This document shows, piece after piece, positions 22,601 to 30,861 of a stretch of 64,000 bases of DNA. The notes below the pieces were generated by a model. It was given only the letters and a program-made list of their open reading frames with translations. It did no database searches and was not told where the DNA came from. How positions within the stretch are numbered: the first letter of the stretch is position 1; each line of letters opens with the position of its first letter. A program made the translations under genes and the position numbers. The DNA is from Mesocentrotus franciscanus (taxonomy: Eukaryota; Echinodermata; Echinoidea; Camarodonta; Strongylocentrotidae): the NCBI GenBank assembly GCA_037976565.1, contig CP137680.1, positions 22,087,533 to 22,151,532 of the forward strand. The letters run 5' to 3'.

Positions 22601-25600
22601 ATATTGGGTATAAGGGGATGTGCCGCTCGGAAGGGTGACTTTTTCAGGAAAGATCCTTAGACATGGGTCCCCTTTTCATTAAAAAAAACCTTAGACATGG
22701 GTCCCTTTTTTCATTTATTCCTTTCCCCTCTTTTCCCCCTCATTTTCTCCGGGATTTTGGGATTTTGGGGGAAAAAATGTAGTATTTAAAGTTTGAAATC
22801 CTTAGACATGGGTCCATTTTTCACAAAAAAATCCTTAGACATGGGTACCTATTTACAGCAAAAGGACCCTTGGATGTGGGTATGGGTTCGGAGGTCTCAG
22901 CCGCACACCTCCGTCCGAGTATAATCTGAGTACCCCCGGTCATGAGTAGACCACTCGACACACGGCCCCTACATGTATAAAGAATAACATACTCCTTATC
23001 TGTTAGCCTTTTGCAGGGTTTTTCACCCTTTTTTTGTCACAGCACCCTTTGAAGAAATCTAAAGTTTTGCGTCACCCCAATCCCAAATTTATCACAGAAG
23101 ATACATTTTTGCATCACTCTGGCACCCGTTAAGAGCCATATACATACCTACATGCAAATTGTTTCTATAAGAAGACATTTTCATGGTAGCAATATAATCA
23201 AAACACACTACATACATGTAAGATATAAAATTACATATATGTACGCGGGCACCTTGCTGCTGAAAACATAAATACAAAATTCACATTTTCGATCACCTTG
23301 AAATACACATAGTCATCTGGTTTCCGATCGATAACTTTAGTAATGTTGACGGACTTTAATGAAATTTGATATGAAGGTTCATGGTATCAAAACACAGCCT
23401 AAGTTCGATTTCGGAGTATGTAGGTCAAAGGTCATAGCTCATTAAATATGCGAATCTGGTTTCCGTTCGATAACTTTAATAATGTTTGACAGATTTTAAT
23501 CAAATTTGATATGAAGGTACATGGTATCAAAACACAGCCTTATTTCAATTTCCGAGTATGTAGGTCAAAGGTCATAGCTCATTAAATATGTGAATCTGGT
23601 TTCCGTTCGATAACTTCAGTAATGTTTGACAGATTTTAATGAAATTTGATATGAAGGTTCATGGTATCACAACACAGCCTAAGTTCGATTTTGGAGTATG
23701 TAGGTCAAAGGACATAGCTCATTAAATATGCGAATCTGGTTTCCATTTGATAACTTTAGTAATGTTTGACAGATTTTAATGAAATGTAATATGAAGGTTC
23801 ATGGTATCAAAAAAAAGCCTAAGTTCGATTTTGGAGTATGTAGGTCAAAGGTCATAGCTCATATATATGCGAATCTAGTTTCTGTTCGATAACTTTAATA
23901 ATGTTAGATGGATTTTAATCAAATTTGATATGAAGGTACATGGTATCAAAACACAGCCTAAGTTCAATTTCCGAGTATGTAGGTCAAAGATTAAAAATGC
24001 GAATCTGGTTTCTGTTTGATAACTTTAGTAATGTTTGACGGATTTTAATGAAATTTGATATGAAGGTACATAGTATCACAACACAGCGTAAGTTAGATTT
24101 CGGAGTATGTAGGTCAAAGGACATAGCTCATTAAATATGCGAATCTAGTTTCTGATCGATAACTTTAATAATGTTAGATGGATTTTAATCAAATTTGATA
24201 TGAAGGTACATGCATGGTATCAAAACACAGCCTAAGTTCAATTTCCGAGTAGAGTATGTAGGTCAAAGATCATAGCTCATTAAATATGCGAATCTGGTTT
24301 CTGTTTGATAACTTTAGTAATGTTCGACGGATTTTAATGAAATTTGATATGAAGGTACATGGTATCAAAACACAGCGTAAGTTTGATTTTGGAGTATGTA
24401 GGTCAAAGGACATAGCTCATTAAATATGCGAATCTGGTTTCCATTCGATAACTTTAGTTATGTTTGACGAATTTTAATGAAATTTGACATGAAGGCACAT
24501 GTTATCAAAACACAGCCTAAGTTCGATTTCGGTGTATGTAGGTCAAAGGTCATAGCTCATTAAATATGCGAATCTGATTTCTGTTCGATAACTTTAATAA
24601 TGTCAGATGGATTTTAATTAAATTTGATATAAAGGTTCATGGTATCAAAACACAGCGTAAGTTCGATTTTGGAGTATGTAGGTCAAAGGTCATAGCTCAT
24701 TAAATATGCAAATCTAGTTTCTTTCGACAACTTTAATAATGTGAGATGGATTTTAATCAAATTTGATTTGAAGGTACATGGTATCAAAACACAGCCTATG
24801 TTCACTTTCCGAGTATGTAGGTCAAAGGTCATAGTTCATTAAATATGTGAATCTGGTTTCCGTTCGATAACTTCAGTAATGTTTGACAGATTTTAATGAA
24901 ATTTGATATGAAGGTTCATGGTATCATAACACAGCGTAAGTTCGATTTTGGAGTATGTAGGTCAAAGGACATAGCTCATTAAATATGCGAATCTGGTTTC
25001 CATTTGATAACTTTAGTAATGTTTGACAGATTTTAATGAAATGTAATATGAAGGTTCATGGTATCAAAAAAAAGCCTAAGTTCGATTTTGGAGTATGTAG
25101 GTCAAAGGTCATAGCTCATATATATGCGAATCTAGTTTCTGTTCGATAACTTTAATAATGTTAGATGGATTTTAATCAAATTTGATATGAAGGTACATGG
25201 TATCAAAACACAGCCTAAGTTCAATTTCCGAGTATGTAGGTCAAAGATTAAAAATGCGAATCTGGTTTCTGTTTGATAACTTTAGTAATGTTTGACGGAT
25301 TTTAATGAAATTTGATATGAAGGTACATGGTATCACAACACAGCGTAAGTTAGATTTCGGAGTATGTAGGTCAAAGGACATAGCTCATTAAATATGCGAA
25401 TCTAGTTTCTGATCGATAACTTTAATAATGTTAGATGGATTTTAATCAAATTTGATATGAAGGTACATGCATGGTATCAAAACACAGCCTAAGTTCAATT
25501 TCCGAGTAGAGTATGTAGGTCAAAGATCATAGCTCATTAAATATGCGAATCTGGTTTCTGTTTGATAACTTTAGTAATGTTTGACGGATTTTAATGAAAT

Positions 25601-28571
25601 TTGATATGAAGGTACATGGTATCAAAACACAGCGTAAGTTTGATTTTGGAGTATGTAGGTCAAAGGACATAGCTCATTAAATATGCGAATCTGGTTTCCA
25701 TTCGATAACTTTAGTTATGTTTGACGAATTTTAATGAAATTTGACATGAAGGCACATGTTATCAAAACACAGCCTAAGTTCGATTTCGGAGTATGTAGGT
25801 CAAAGGTCATAGCTCATTAAATATGCGAATCTGATTTCTGTTCGATAACTTTAATAATGTCAGATGGATTTTAATTAAATTTTATATAAAGGTTCATAGT
25901 ATCAAAACACAGCGTAAGTTCGATTTTGGAGTATGTAGGTCAAAGGACATAGCTCATTAAATATGCAAATCTGGTTTCCATTCGATAACTTTAGTAATGT
26001 TTGATTTGGTAATTTATATATATATGAAATTGAACGCTGACCCAGGGATGGCATCTCAGAGTGCTTTGCATCCAATGGAAAAAGAGCCACAGGTACATGT
26101 ATATGATTGGCAACTATTCATTTAAGATTGTACAAATTATACCCAATTCATGATCGATATGTTACACTGTGTTTATTCTACTACGATACAGAGGGTAGAC
26201 TTTACTATGGACTGGTAAGAGAATCTTCAAGTACAAAGTCCATCATTGGCTTGGCATCAGTCACCTCAGATGGAGAAATAACCGGAAAAGTTATTACAAG
26301 GACCATTTCTGAGAAAATGGTTGCTGATGGTATGTATGTCTCTTTGGTTTGATTCATTTCTAAGTTTTATCTGAAAGCTTTCTACATCTACATACCTGCC
26401 AACACCTCCGAATAATCCGGAATATTCTGATTTTCTGGATTTTTAGGACCTAAACATTTGGAATATTCTGATTTTTCAAAATTCTTTTTTTTTCTCGTTT
26501 TTGTCTCGCCTGCGTAGCAAAAAGCGAGACATAGGCGCCGCTTTTCCGGTGGCGGCGGCGGCGGCGGCGTCAACATCAAAACTTAACCTAAGGTTAAGTT
26601 TTTGAATTGTTAATATAATTTTGAAAGTATAAGGTCCTATTAAATGAAACTTGGACTAAAGGGTTATCAAGTATCCCCAATCATGTGAGGAAAATTTCAG
26701 GTCACAAAGTCAAGGTCAAAGGTCATTTCAGGTCAACAAACTTAGACTATGTTGTGGCATCATCATCAAAAACTTAACCTGAGGTTAAGTTTTTGAATTT
26801 GTAATATAATTTTGAAAGTATAAGTTCTTATTCAATGAAACTTAGACTAAAGGGTTATCAAGTATCCCCAATCATGTGAGTAGAATTTCAGCCCACTAGG
26901 TCAAGGTCAAAGGTCATTTCAGGTCAACAAACTTAACTATGTTGTGGCATCAGGCTAAGATTTTTTAAATTGTTATCATAATTTTGAAAGTATACATTCC
27001 TATTCCATGAAACTTGAACATAAGGGTTATCAAGTATCACCAATCATGTTATTAGTCTTTTAGGTGACAAAGTAAAGGTCAAATGTCATTTCAGGTCTGG
27101 AAACTTAGACTTTGTTGTGGCATCAACATCAAGATTTTGAAATTTTAGCATAATTTCAAAAGTGTTTGTTCAAATTCCATGAAACTTGTACCCAAGGGCT
27201 ATCAAGTATCACAAATCATGTGACACAAATTCCAGGTCACAAAGTCAAGGTCAAAGGTCATTTTAGGTCAGTAGACTTGGATTATGTTCTCAAAATTTAA
27301 TATGAGAATTAATAAATAAATTGTTATTTGTTCATATTTCATGAAAGCAAATATTCGAGTACTTTCCCATGAATATTCTAATAGTAATTTTAGTATTCGA
27401 TCCCAGGCCTAGTATGTACATGATCAGTTACAGCTAGGTGACAATATTGATGTTTCGATAATATATATTGGAGTATATCTCATAATAATGTTCTCATTAT
27501 GCTAATGAGACGTGATGTGATGTAGATGGGCTCTACCTTCCAATTGTTTTTACACAAAATGCTGAAAAATCCTCTTTTCTTAAAAAGTTTATTAGATAAC
27601 TTTATTTGTAAATTACTGACAAGCATTGAAACATTTATAGTCTTACCCATACACTAAATCTCATTATATTGTATTCTTATGATACAGTAAATAATTATTC
27701 TGATGATTCATAATCAATATTAACTTCAAAATGCTTATATTCAGAGGATTTCATTTTCGGGGGTCTGCAAATGGGCCACCCTGCCTATAAAAATAATGTC
27801 CCAACCTCAATTTTTCATCATATCGAATTGCGTAATGCAGGCGAGACCGCCGAGAGCGTTTCACTTGTTTCTTCTTTCTTTTTCTTTTCTTGTTTTATCA
27901 TGTGCCGCGATTTGAGAGTTCACGTATTGCATGCGTTGAATGGCTTCATGATCGAGCAGCGAATTTGTATTCGGCTTTTTTTGTACAGATTTACCGCGTA
28001 TTGCCAGTTACACTGCATGTGTATGTGCGAACGCCTGTTAGGGGTACAGATTTCTTATTTTCGAAGGCATACCGTGCTAGAAATTCCTAATTCTTATTTT
28101 TAAATGTTGGCAGGTATGCATGTACATGTACTTGTAGTTCTGGGATATTTTCCAAAGTATGTGGAATGTTAATACAACTGACAATACCAACACTTTCTGG
28201 AATACTTCTATGAATTTGTAGTTGATCATGGTATTTTTTCCCATGTGCAATACAATTGTTGATATATATCACACATCTACAAGTCTTCTCTTTATTATTC
28301 TTATTCTCCTTCATTACTTATTATTATTATTATCATTGCTGTTGATATTTTTTGTTGTTAATATTATATTAGTATCATCACCATCATCATTGTAATTTCC
28401 ATCTTTTTCTTTGTCATGAATTCAGATGCGCAATTTGTAGGAAGACCTTTTAACAGGGGTGATTTTGTCTACTTCCTCTTCCGTGAGCCAGCACAGGAGT
28501 TGGCAAGCTTAAGCGCAGGCCAGAGTCCCACAATAAAGGCCTACTACAGCCGAATTGCAAGGATCTGCAAG
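13590..28571 (+). CDS. Semaphorin-like gene, 5' part (7 exons, incomplete)
   Basis: Seven exons (13590-13680, 15424-15542, 19446-19505, 19955-20095, 21048-21201, 26192-26329, 28426-28571) join in phase 1,0,0,0,1,1,0 to give 283 codons without a stop. The product starts with a signal peptide and then shows Sema-domain hallmarks: 'LIFLGSKQTLTVIDGD' (first blade strand), 'DCDNYIRGV', 'FLVCGTNAKLPRC' (family form CGTNAFxPxC), 'ATFLYHEGRLYYGL', 'AQFVGRPFNRGDFVYFLFRE' and 'YSRIARICK'. Semaphorins are secreted or membrane-bound guidance ligands that bind plexins through this beta-propeller. The reading stops mid-domain. No later exon (expected to begin around a D-x-G-G motif) was found, so the gene probably continues beyond the window or is truncated. 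Whether it is a true semaphorin or another Sema protein cannot be decided from this part. Confidence 0.85.
13681..14041. other. Intron 1, 5' part
   Basis: Begins with GTAAGT. I see no repeat or second gene before the MITE at 14042. Confidence 0.5.
14042..14487. repeat. TCTCGCCTGC-ended MITE, copy A
   Basis: The left end 'tctcgcctgcgtag' is matched on the right by 'gtaatgcaggcgaga' (14,450-14,464). Homology with copy B (26,504-27,868) continues for about 20 bases to 'cgccgagagcgtttc'. The interior contains one 'caaagtcaaggtcaaaggtca' type block. It lies in intron 1 and is non-coding. Confidence 0.75.
14488..15423. other. Intron 1, 3' part with an 18-G run
   Basis: No exon was recognised. A homopolymer of 18 G residues lies at 14683-14700. 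The intron ends with 'tcattttctttgcag' directly before exon 2. Confidence 0.6.
15424..15542 (+). CDS. Semaphorin-like exon 2 (start of Sema domain)
   Basis: Acceptor TTTGCAG, donor GAG|GTATGT. It encodes the first Sema strands: an acidic stretch 'DEVDMPELNDVRVVDGAED', then 'LIFLGSKQTLTVIDGDK', which corresponds to the family pattern L-Y-V-G-A-x-N-x-L-x-x-L-D. Phase 1 in, phase 0 out. Confidence 0.85.
15543..16175. other. Intron 2, 5' part
   Basis: No gene seen. It runs up to the left arm of the large inverted-repeat complex. Confidence 0.5.
16270..17025. mobile_element. CCGTTTTCACAC-ended element inserted at TA
   Basis: The terminal inverted repeats are CCGTTTTCACAC and GTGTGAAAACGG, with subterminal 'agcccggg' and 'gttaaccc' palindromes. 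The flanks are TA on both sides. The right arm of the surrounding inverted repeat preserves the unfilled site (reverse complement 'caccacatgacaatctc'), and removing the element plus one TA restores the same length there. A 90-codon basic open frame (16,507-16,779, with 'RRRKRKKRR') is present but not recognised. It could be the start of a transposase or be fortuitous. TA duplication suggests a Tc1/mariner-type origin, though GC-rich subterminal repeats are also common in other superfamilies. Confidence 0.65.
17247..17440. repeat. GC-rich palindrome
   Basis: Two inverted arms run from 'atatcgactgctacgagagg' to 'ctcgagtattaaagcagtcg'. They contain 'agctgtttctatacgctc' against 'gccagtatagaaacagct' and 'aatcccctgctatcacccc' against 'ggggtgatagcaggggatt', meeting at 'ggcgcgcctgggtgggcggcgcgcc'-type sequence around 17,320-17,345. 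A deleted version of the same unit lies at 18,361-18,493. Confidence 0.8.
18361..18493. repeat. Partial copy of the 17.3-kb palindrome
   Basis: It repeats 'gactgctacgagaggac', 'agctgttt', 'tatacgctcaagggat', 'ggcgcgcctcgg' and 'gccagtatagaaacagctag' of 17,247-17,440, but most of the first hairpin arm is missing. Confidence 0.75.
18494..18649. repeat. Long hairpin repeat
   Basis: The arms 'cctccacaattgctgtggta' and 'taccacagcaattgttgagg' are nearly perfect inverted copies about 70 bp long. They share 'gacaaaggaacatc' and 'gctattatgtaaaa', with a short loop around 18,555-18,590. It is non-coding. Confidence 0.85.
18720..19318 (+). mobile_element. LINE 3' end in intron 2
   Basis: The frame ending at TGA 18875-18877 encodes 'GPDIWNSLPNVIRNLRTLYS' followed by 'FKKAVKTMLLSKY', the conserved C-terminus of a CR1-type non-LTR ORF2 protein (compare W-N-x-L-P). 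A 3' UTR of about 430 bp follows, with an AATAAA and a terminal AATCA repeat tail (about 19,290-19,312). The copy is strongly 5'-truncated and lies in sense orientation in the intron. Confidence 0.75.
19446..19505 (+). CDS. Semaphorin-like exon 3
   Basis: A 60-bp exon between 'tttgtgtttcag' and 'aaggtgagt' encoding 'YLGVCYSTAGLGCYKAGTDK'. It is phase 0 at both ends. The cysteines fit the Sema pattern in which C-x(n)-K precedes D-C-x-N-Y-I. Confidence 0.8.
19506..19954. other. Intron 3
   Basis: GTGAGT to 'tgtgtatag'. No repeat or gene was recognised. Confidence 0.6.
19955..20095 (+). CDS. Semaphorin-like exon 4 (DCxNYIR and CGTNA motifs)
   Basis: Encodes 'ADCDNYIRGVIDVNETCGG' and 'FLVCGTNAKLPRCTFC', the most diagnostic Sema motifs in the window. 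Acceptor 'gtataG', donor GAG|GTAAGA, phase 0 at both ends. 'NET' is a potential N-glycosylation site. A short extra Cys pair around 'ETCGGIDGC' is not part of the usual consensus. Confidence 0.92.
20385..20863. repeat. Foldback MITE, family 1 copy B
   Basis: An inverted-repeat element with ends TTTAAAGGTGGGGTGAAAT and its near complement ATTTCACCCTACCTTTAAA. It shares 'gctaagctccaccctaaaaa' and 'tgtgacatcatctgt' with 538-1291 and has a much shorter loop (about 20,615-20,640). It lies in intron 4. Confidence 0.85.
21048..21201 (+). CDS. Semaphorin-like exon 5
   Basis: Encodes 'LDCSFTENDPPQDLPYIPDV' and ends 'NDNATFLYH' plus one base, donor G|GTAAGT. Acceptor 'ctctaattcacag'. This is the divergent loop after the CGTNA strand, followed by the start of the next propeller strand. 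'NAT' is a possible N-glycosylation site. Confidence 0.85.
21202..22055. other. Intron 5, 5' part
   Basis: No host exon seen. It contains the short acidic open frame described separately at 21381-21530 and otherwise unassigned sequence. Confidence 0.45.
21381..21530 (+). other. Short acidic open frame, possible transposase start
   Basis: The ATG at 21381 follows 'ccggttgtttac' and opens a 49-codon frame encoding a basic start 'TKKSRWRNRGG' and then 'LLSEEELSKLLDDSDADS'. A basic-then-acidic start with D-D-S-D repeats resembles the N-terminus of piggyBac-type transposases, but nothing downstream continues the protein and I see no TTAA-flanked ends. The short length makes chance or a different origin quite possible. 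Confidence 0.2.
22056..22420. repeat. Inverted-repeat element with two hairpins
   Basis: Contains a perfect 46-bp palindrome (22,100-22,145) and a longer hairpin (22,221-22,374). In the longer hairpin 'gatgcacaggtttaattcgt' and 'ggaattgtgtgcac' pair with 'gtgcacacaattcc' and 'caaacctgtgcatc', and 'aacccactcggctgcgcctc' lies near the loop. The segments 'gccatgcacccggtaa' and 'ggcatgacaggtctggtaat' suggest the whole interval is one foldback unit. It is non-coding and lies in intron 5. Confidence 0.75.
22578..22939. mobile_element. hAT-like MITE copy B (compact)
   Basis: It begins ACCCGGGAGGGGGGTACTCAC and ends GAGTACCCCCGG. An 8-bp duplication with one mismatch flanks it (TCATGACT at 22,570-22,577 and TCATGAGT at 22,940-22,947). 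It is the inverted, uninterrupted counterpart of 6524-7980 and contains repeated 'ccttagacatgggt' blocks. Two copies with 8-bp duplications support a hAT-derived non-autonomous family. Confidence 0.75.
22948..23312. other. Intron 5, between MITE and satellite
   Basis: No gene or clear repeat recognised. Confidence 0.5.
23313..26005. repeat. Intronic satellite, about 19 monomers of about 140 bp, with DR1 motifs
   Basis: Each monomer runs 'aatctggtttccgttcgata', 'actttagtaatgtttgac', 'ttttaatgaaatttgatatg', 'aaggtacatggtatcaaaac', 'acagcctaagttcgattt', 'cggagtatgtaggtcaaagg', 'tcatagctcattaaatatgc'. I count about 19 monomers. The block starting at 23,591 is repeated almost identically from 24,848, giving a higher-order period of about 1,257 bp (nine monomers). 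Most monomers carry AGGTCAAAGG(T/A)CA, a direct repeat of the nuclear-receptor half site with one-base spacing. It lies wholly within intron 5 of the semaphorin-like gene. The short open frames in it are fortuitous. Confidence 0.95.
26192..26329 (+). CDS. Semaphorin-like exon 6
   Basis: Acceptor 'ctactacgatacag', donor G|GTATGT. The first two bases complete the Glu of 'LYHEGRLYYGL', a typical Sema strand (family L-x-H-x-G-x-L-Y-x-G). The exon continues 'ASVTSDGEITGKVITRTIS' and ends in phase 1. Upstream open sequence (26,024-26,191) lies in the same general frame but lacks Sema similarity, so I place the acceptor at 26191. Confidence 0.75.
26391..28118. mobile_element. CATACCTGCCAACA-ended element filling intron 6
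   Basis: The left end CATACCTGCCAACA is matched by TGTTGGCAGGTATG on the right. The subterminal 'ccgaataatccggaatattc' is short and AT-rich. Most of the interior is a second, younger element (26,504-27,868). No convincing target duplication is seen next to the ends. Together they occupy nearly all of intron 6 (26,330-28,425). Confidence 0.6.
26504..27868. repeat. TCTCGCCTGC-ended MITE, copy B, with internal tandem repeats
   Basis: Shares both ends with copy A (14,042-14,487). Its interior repeats a unit of about 180-190 bp roughly four times. Each unit contains 'gaaacttggactaaagggtt', 'atcaagtatccccaatcatg' and 'caaagtcaaggtcaaaggtca'-like sequence. A stretch of GGC repeats ('ggtggcggcggcggcggcgg') lies near the left end. 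It is inserted inside the 26,391-28,118 element. Confidence 0.8.
28426..28571 (+). CDS. Semaphorin-like exon 7 (FVG...FFRE and YSRIARICK)
   Basis: Acceptor 'ttgtcatgaattcag', donor AAG|GTCAGT. Encodes 'AQFVGRPFNRGDFVYFLFRE', a linker 'ELASLSAGQSPTIKA', and 'YYSRIARICK'. These match the Sema signature F-V-G-x(n)-V-Y-F-F-F-R-E and Y-S-R-x-A-R-x-C-K. Phase 1 in, phase 0 out. The linker between the two motifs is a little longer than usual. Confidence 0.92.
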
Positions 28572-29103
28572 GTCAGTTTTCTTGTACATGTTGGGGGTCT
28601 ATTGTCCACAGGAAGATGACAAGATCTTCTATTTGCCTAAAAGTTGGAAAAAAATTGAAGACTGCATTGAAAATCTCTTATTTTATCTTTAAAAACTACC
28701 AATTACAAAAACAGGTTTCAGTCTTGATGGAAAGGTTGCTGTTGCTACATGTATACTGTATTCAAAGTATGAGCTTTATTACTTCTACAAGGAGATATTG
28801 CCGTTTAAATACACTTTTCAGTAAACATTAAAACTACATGTTGAGTAGACTAGTCGACGCAGGCCTGTTAGAATGAATAGGAAGCGAACCCAAGATGGAC
28901 TCCGGTTCTGTGAGCGGCATTTATGGTATTCTTTGTTTTCTTCATTATGAAGAAAACAAAGAATATGATATTCCTTCACCATCAACCTATAGAATGCCAG
29001 GTAAAGTTCCTTGAGGTTGCTATATACATTTATGCACGAAACAAACGATGAATGGTTCATATTGTCCTCAATATTCAAGAGAAAGATTTTTTTCGAAACG
29101 ATT
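28572..29103. other. Intron 7, start; short perfect hairpin
   Basis: No further Sema exon seen. A hairpin at 28,928-28,964 has perfect 17-bp arms (ATTCTTTGTTTTCTTCA and its complement) with a 3-base loop. Confidence 0.55.
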
Positions 29104-29152
29104 CAGATCAGTGGCGGATCCAGGGGGCACAGGGCGTGCACCCCCTCCCGGC

Positions 29153-29380
29153 CAAAAAAAGAAAAGGAGAAAAAGGGGAAAGAAAAGGAGAGGAAAAAGA
29201 AAAAAAGGAAAGAGAGAAAGAAGAAGAAAAGAGGGAGGAAAGAAAAGGGAGAGGAGAAAAAGGAGGGGAAAGGGGAAGAGAGAGCAGAGAAATGGCGGAA
29301 AAAGAAGAAAGGCGGAAAAGACGGAGGAGAGAAAAGGGGGAAAAGGAGAATAATAAGAAGGGAAAAGAAAGAAAGGGGGA
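29153..29380. repeat. Polypurine tract
   Basis: The plus strand is purine-only from about 29,153 to 29,286 and then nearly so to 29,380, mostly GGAAAAG and GGAGAAAGA words. All six frames look open or charged only because of this composition, so the Lys/Arg/Glu-rich and Ser/Phe-rich frames are not genes. Confidence 0.95.
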
Positions 29381-29739
29381 TGATATAAGAAGGTGTTTTT
29401 TTTTTACTGGGTAAGGGGCGGGCGGGGGGGAGGCATGCAATTTTAAGTCGAACATGACTAATACCAAAGATTTTATCTCCTTTATAACTTCTAACTTCTA
29501 ACTTCTAACTTCTAACTTAGTCTTGAATTAATTTTCCGATATACCTATTACAAGTGCTCTTTCAGCATGCAGATTGTCCCCGACATTAATCCTGCCACAG
29601 TTGCTGGTTTTATTGTCATATTATTTTCTGTCATCCCTGTGGCCGCGAAGAGCCTACCACAAAGTTTCTATCCGTTTCACAAGCACTTTTTTCCATCGCC
29701 TACATGTAATGCTTATTGCTTCCAGTTTGCAAAAGATCC

Positions 29740-30861
29740 CAGTGGCGGATCTATGGGGATGGGGTAGGGTTAGGGGTTAAACCCCCTTGGGCTGCCAAGT
29801 AAAAATGTGATGTGAATAAAAAAAACGCCATCATGTGTCCAGACCCACACAGTATCGACATCGTCATCGGGTCAAACCCCCTTAAACTGTTACTTGATTT
29901 AAAAAGACGTTATCATGCACTGCTTTTTATGGTCTCCATTGTGTTAGTAGATGCCAGGAAAACATCACTTACGAAGGTTCAAAATAGCAACAAAAAAATC
30001 GCCTCGCCGCTACCCGGCTCGGACTTCGCGGCTCGTGGACGATGTTCCGCATCGTCATTGGGTAGAACCCCCCTTAAACTGTTACTTAAGTGATTTAAAA
30101 AGACGTTATCATGCACTGCTTTTTATGGTCTCCATTGTGTTAGTATATAGATGCCAGGAAAACATCACTTACGGGGGTTCAAAATAGCAACAACAAAAAA
30201 TCGCCTTGACGCTACGCGGCTCGGACTTCGAGGCTCGTGGACGATGCTCCGCATCGTCATTGGGTCGAACCCCCCTCAAACTGTTACTTGATTTAAAAAG
30301 ACGTTATCATGAAATGTTGTTTATGGTCTCCATTGTGTTAGTAGATGCCAGGAAAACATCACTTACGGGGTTCAAAATAGCCCCCCACAAAAAAATCGCC
30401 TCGCCGCTACGCGGCTCGAACCTTGCGGCTCGTGGGCGATGCTCTGCATCGTCATTGGGTCGAACCCCCTTAAACTGTTACTTCATTTAAAAAGACGTTA
30501 TCATGCACTGCTTTTTATGGTCTCCATTGTGTTAGTATATAGGTGCCAGGAAAACATCACTTACGGGGGTTCAAAATAGCACCCCAAAAAATCGCCTCGC
30601 CGACAATGCTCTGCATCGTCTTTGGGTAAACCCCCCCCCCTTAAACTGTTACTTGATTTAAAAAGACGTAATTATCATGCACTGCTTTTTATGGTCTCCA
30701 TTGTGTCAGTAGATGCCAGGAAAACATCACTTAGCTTACGGGGGTTCAAAATAGCAACAACAAAAAATCACCTCGCCGCTTCGCGGCTCGTGGACGATGC
30801 TCCGTGTCGTCATTGGGTCAACCCCCCATAGCAAAAAGCTAGATCCCATCATCCGCCCCTG
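29740..30861. mobile_element. CAGTGGCGGAT-ended element, nested copy with minisatellite
   Basis: Left end CAGTGGCGGATCTATGGGG; complement of the right end CAGGGGCGGATGATGGGATC. A 5-bp duplication GATCC flanks it (29,735-29,739 and 30,862-30,866). It is inserted in the outer copy of the same family. About 970 bp of its length is a minisatellite. It is non-coding. Confidence 0.7.
29862..30835. repeat. Five-copy minisatellite, unit 171-202 bp
   Basis: The block 'cttaaactgttacttgattt' begins copies at about 29,881, 30,073, 30,275, 30,469 and 30,640. Each copy continues with 'gttatcatgcactgcttttt', 'gatgccaggaaaacatcact' and a GC-rich segment 'cgcctcgccgctacgcggct' that includes small palindromes ('gatgctccgcatc'). 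Open frames across it are repeats of one another and show no sign of selection. Confidence 0.9.

Noticed and set aside
23313..26005. CRISPR-like array
   Set aside because: The units are contiguous satellite monomers without unique spacers, in a eukaryotic intron.
26024..26191. Extension of semaphorin exon 6 upstream to include 'atgaaattgaacgctgaccc'
   Set aside because: The phase from exon 5 fits only the acceptor at 26,191, which restores a normal Sema strand. The upstream stretch has no Sema similarity.
29011..29467. Overlapping 100-125-codon charged and Ser/Phe-rich frames on both strands
   Set aside because: All derive from one polypurine tract, where stop codons are rare by composition.
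29812..30831. Series of similar open frames repeating 'RRYHALLFMVSIVLV'
   Set aside because: They translate a five-copy minisatellite inside a transposon. There is no start context or selection signal.
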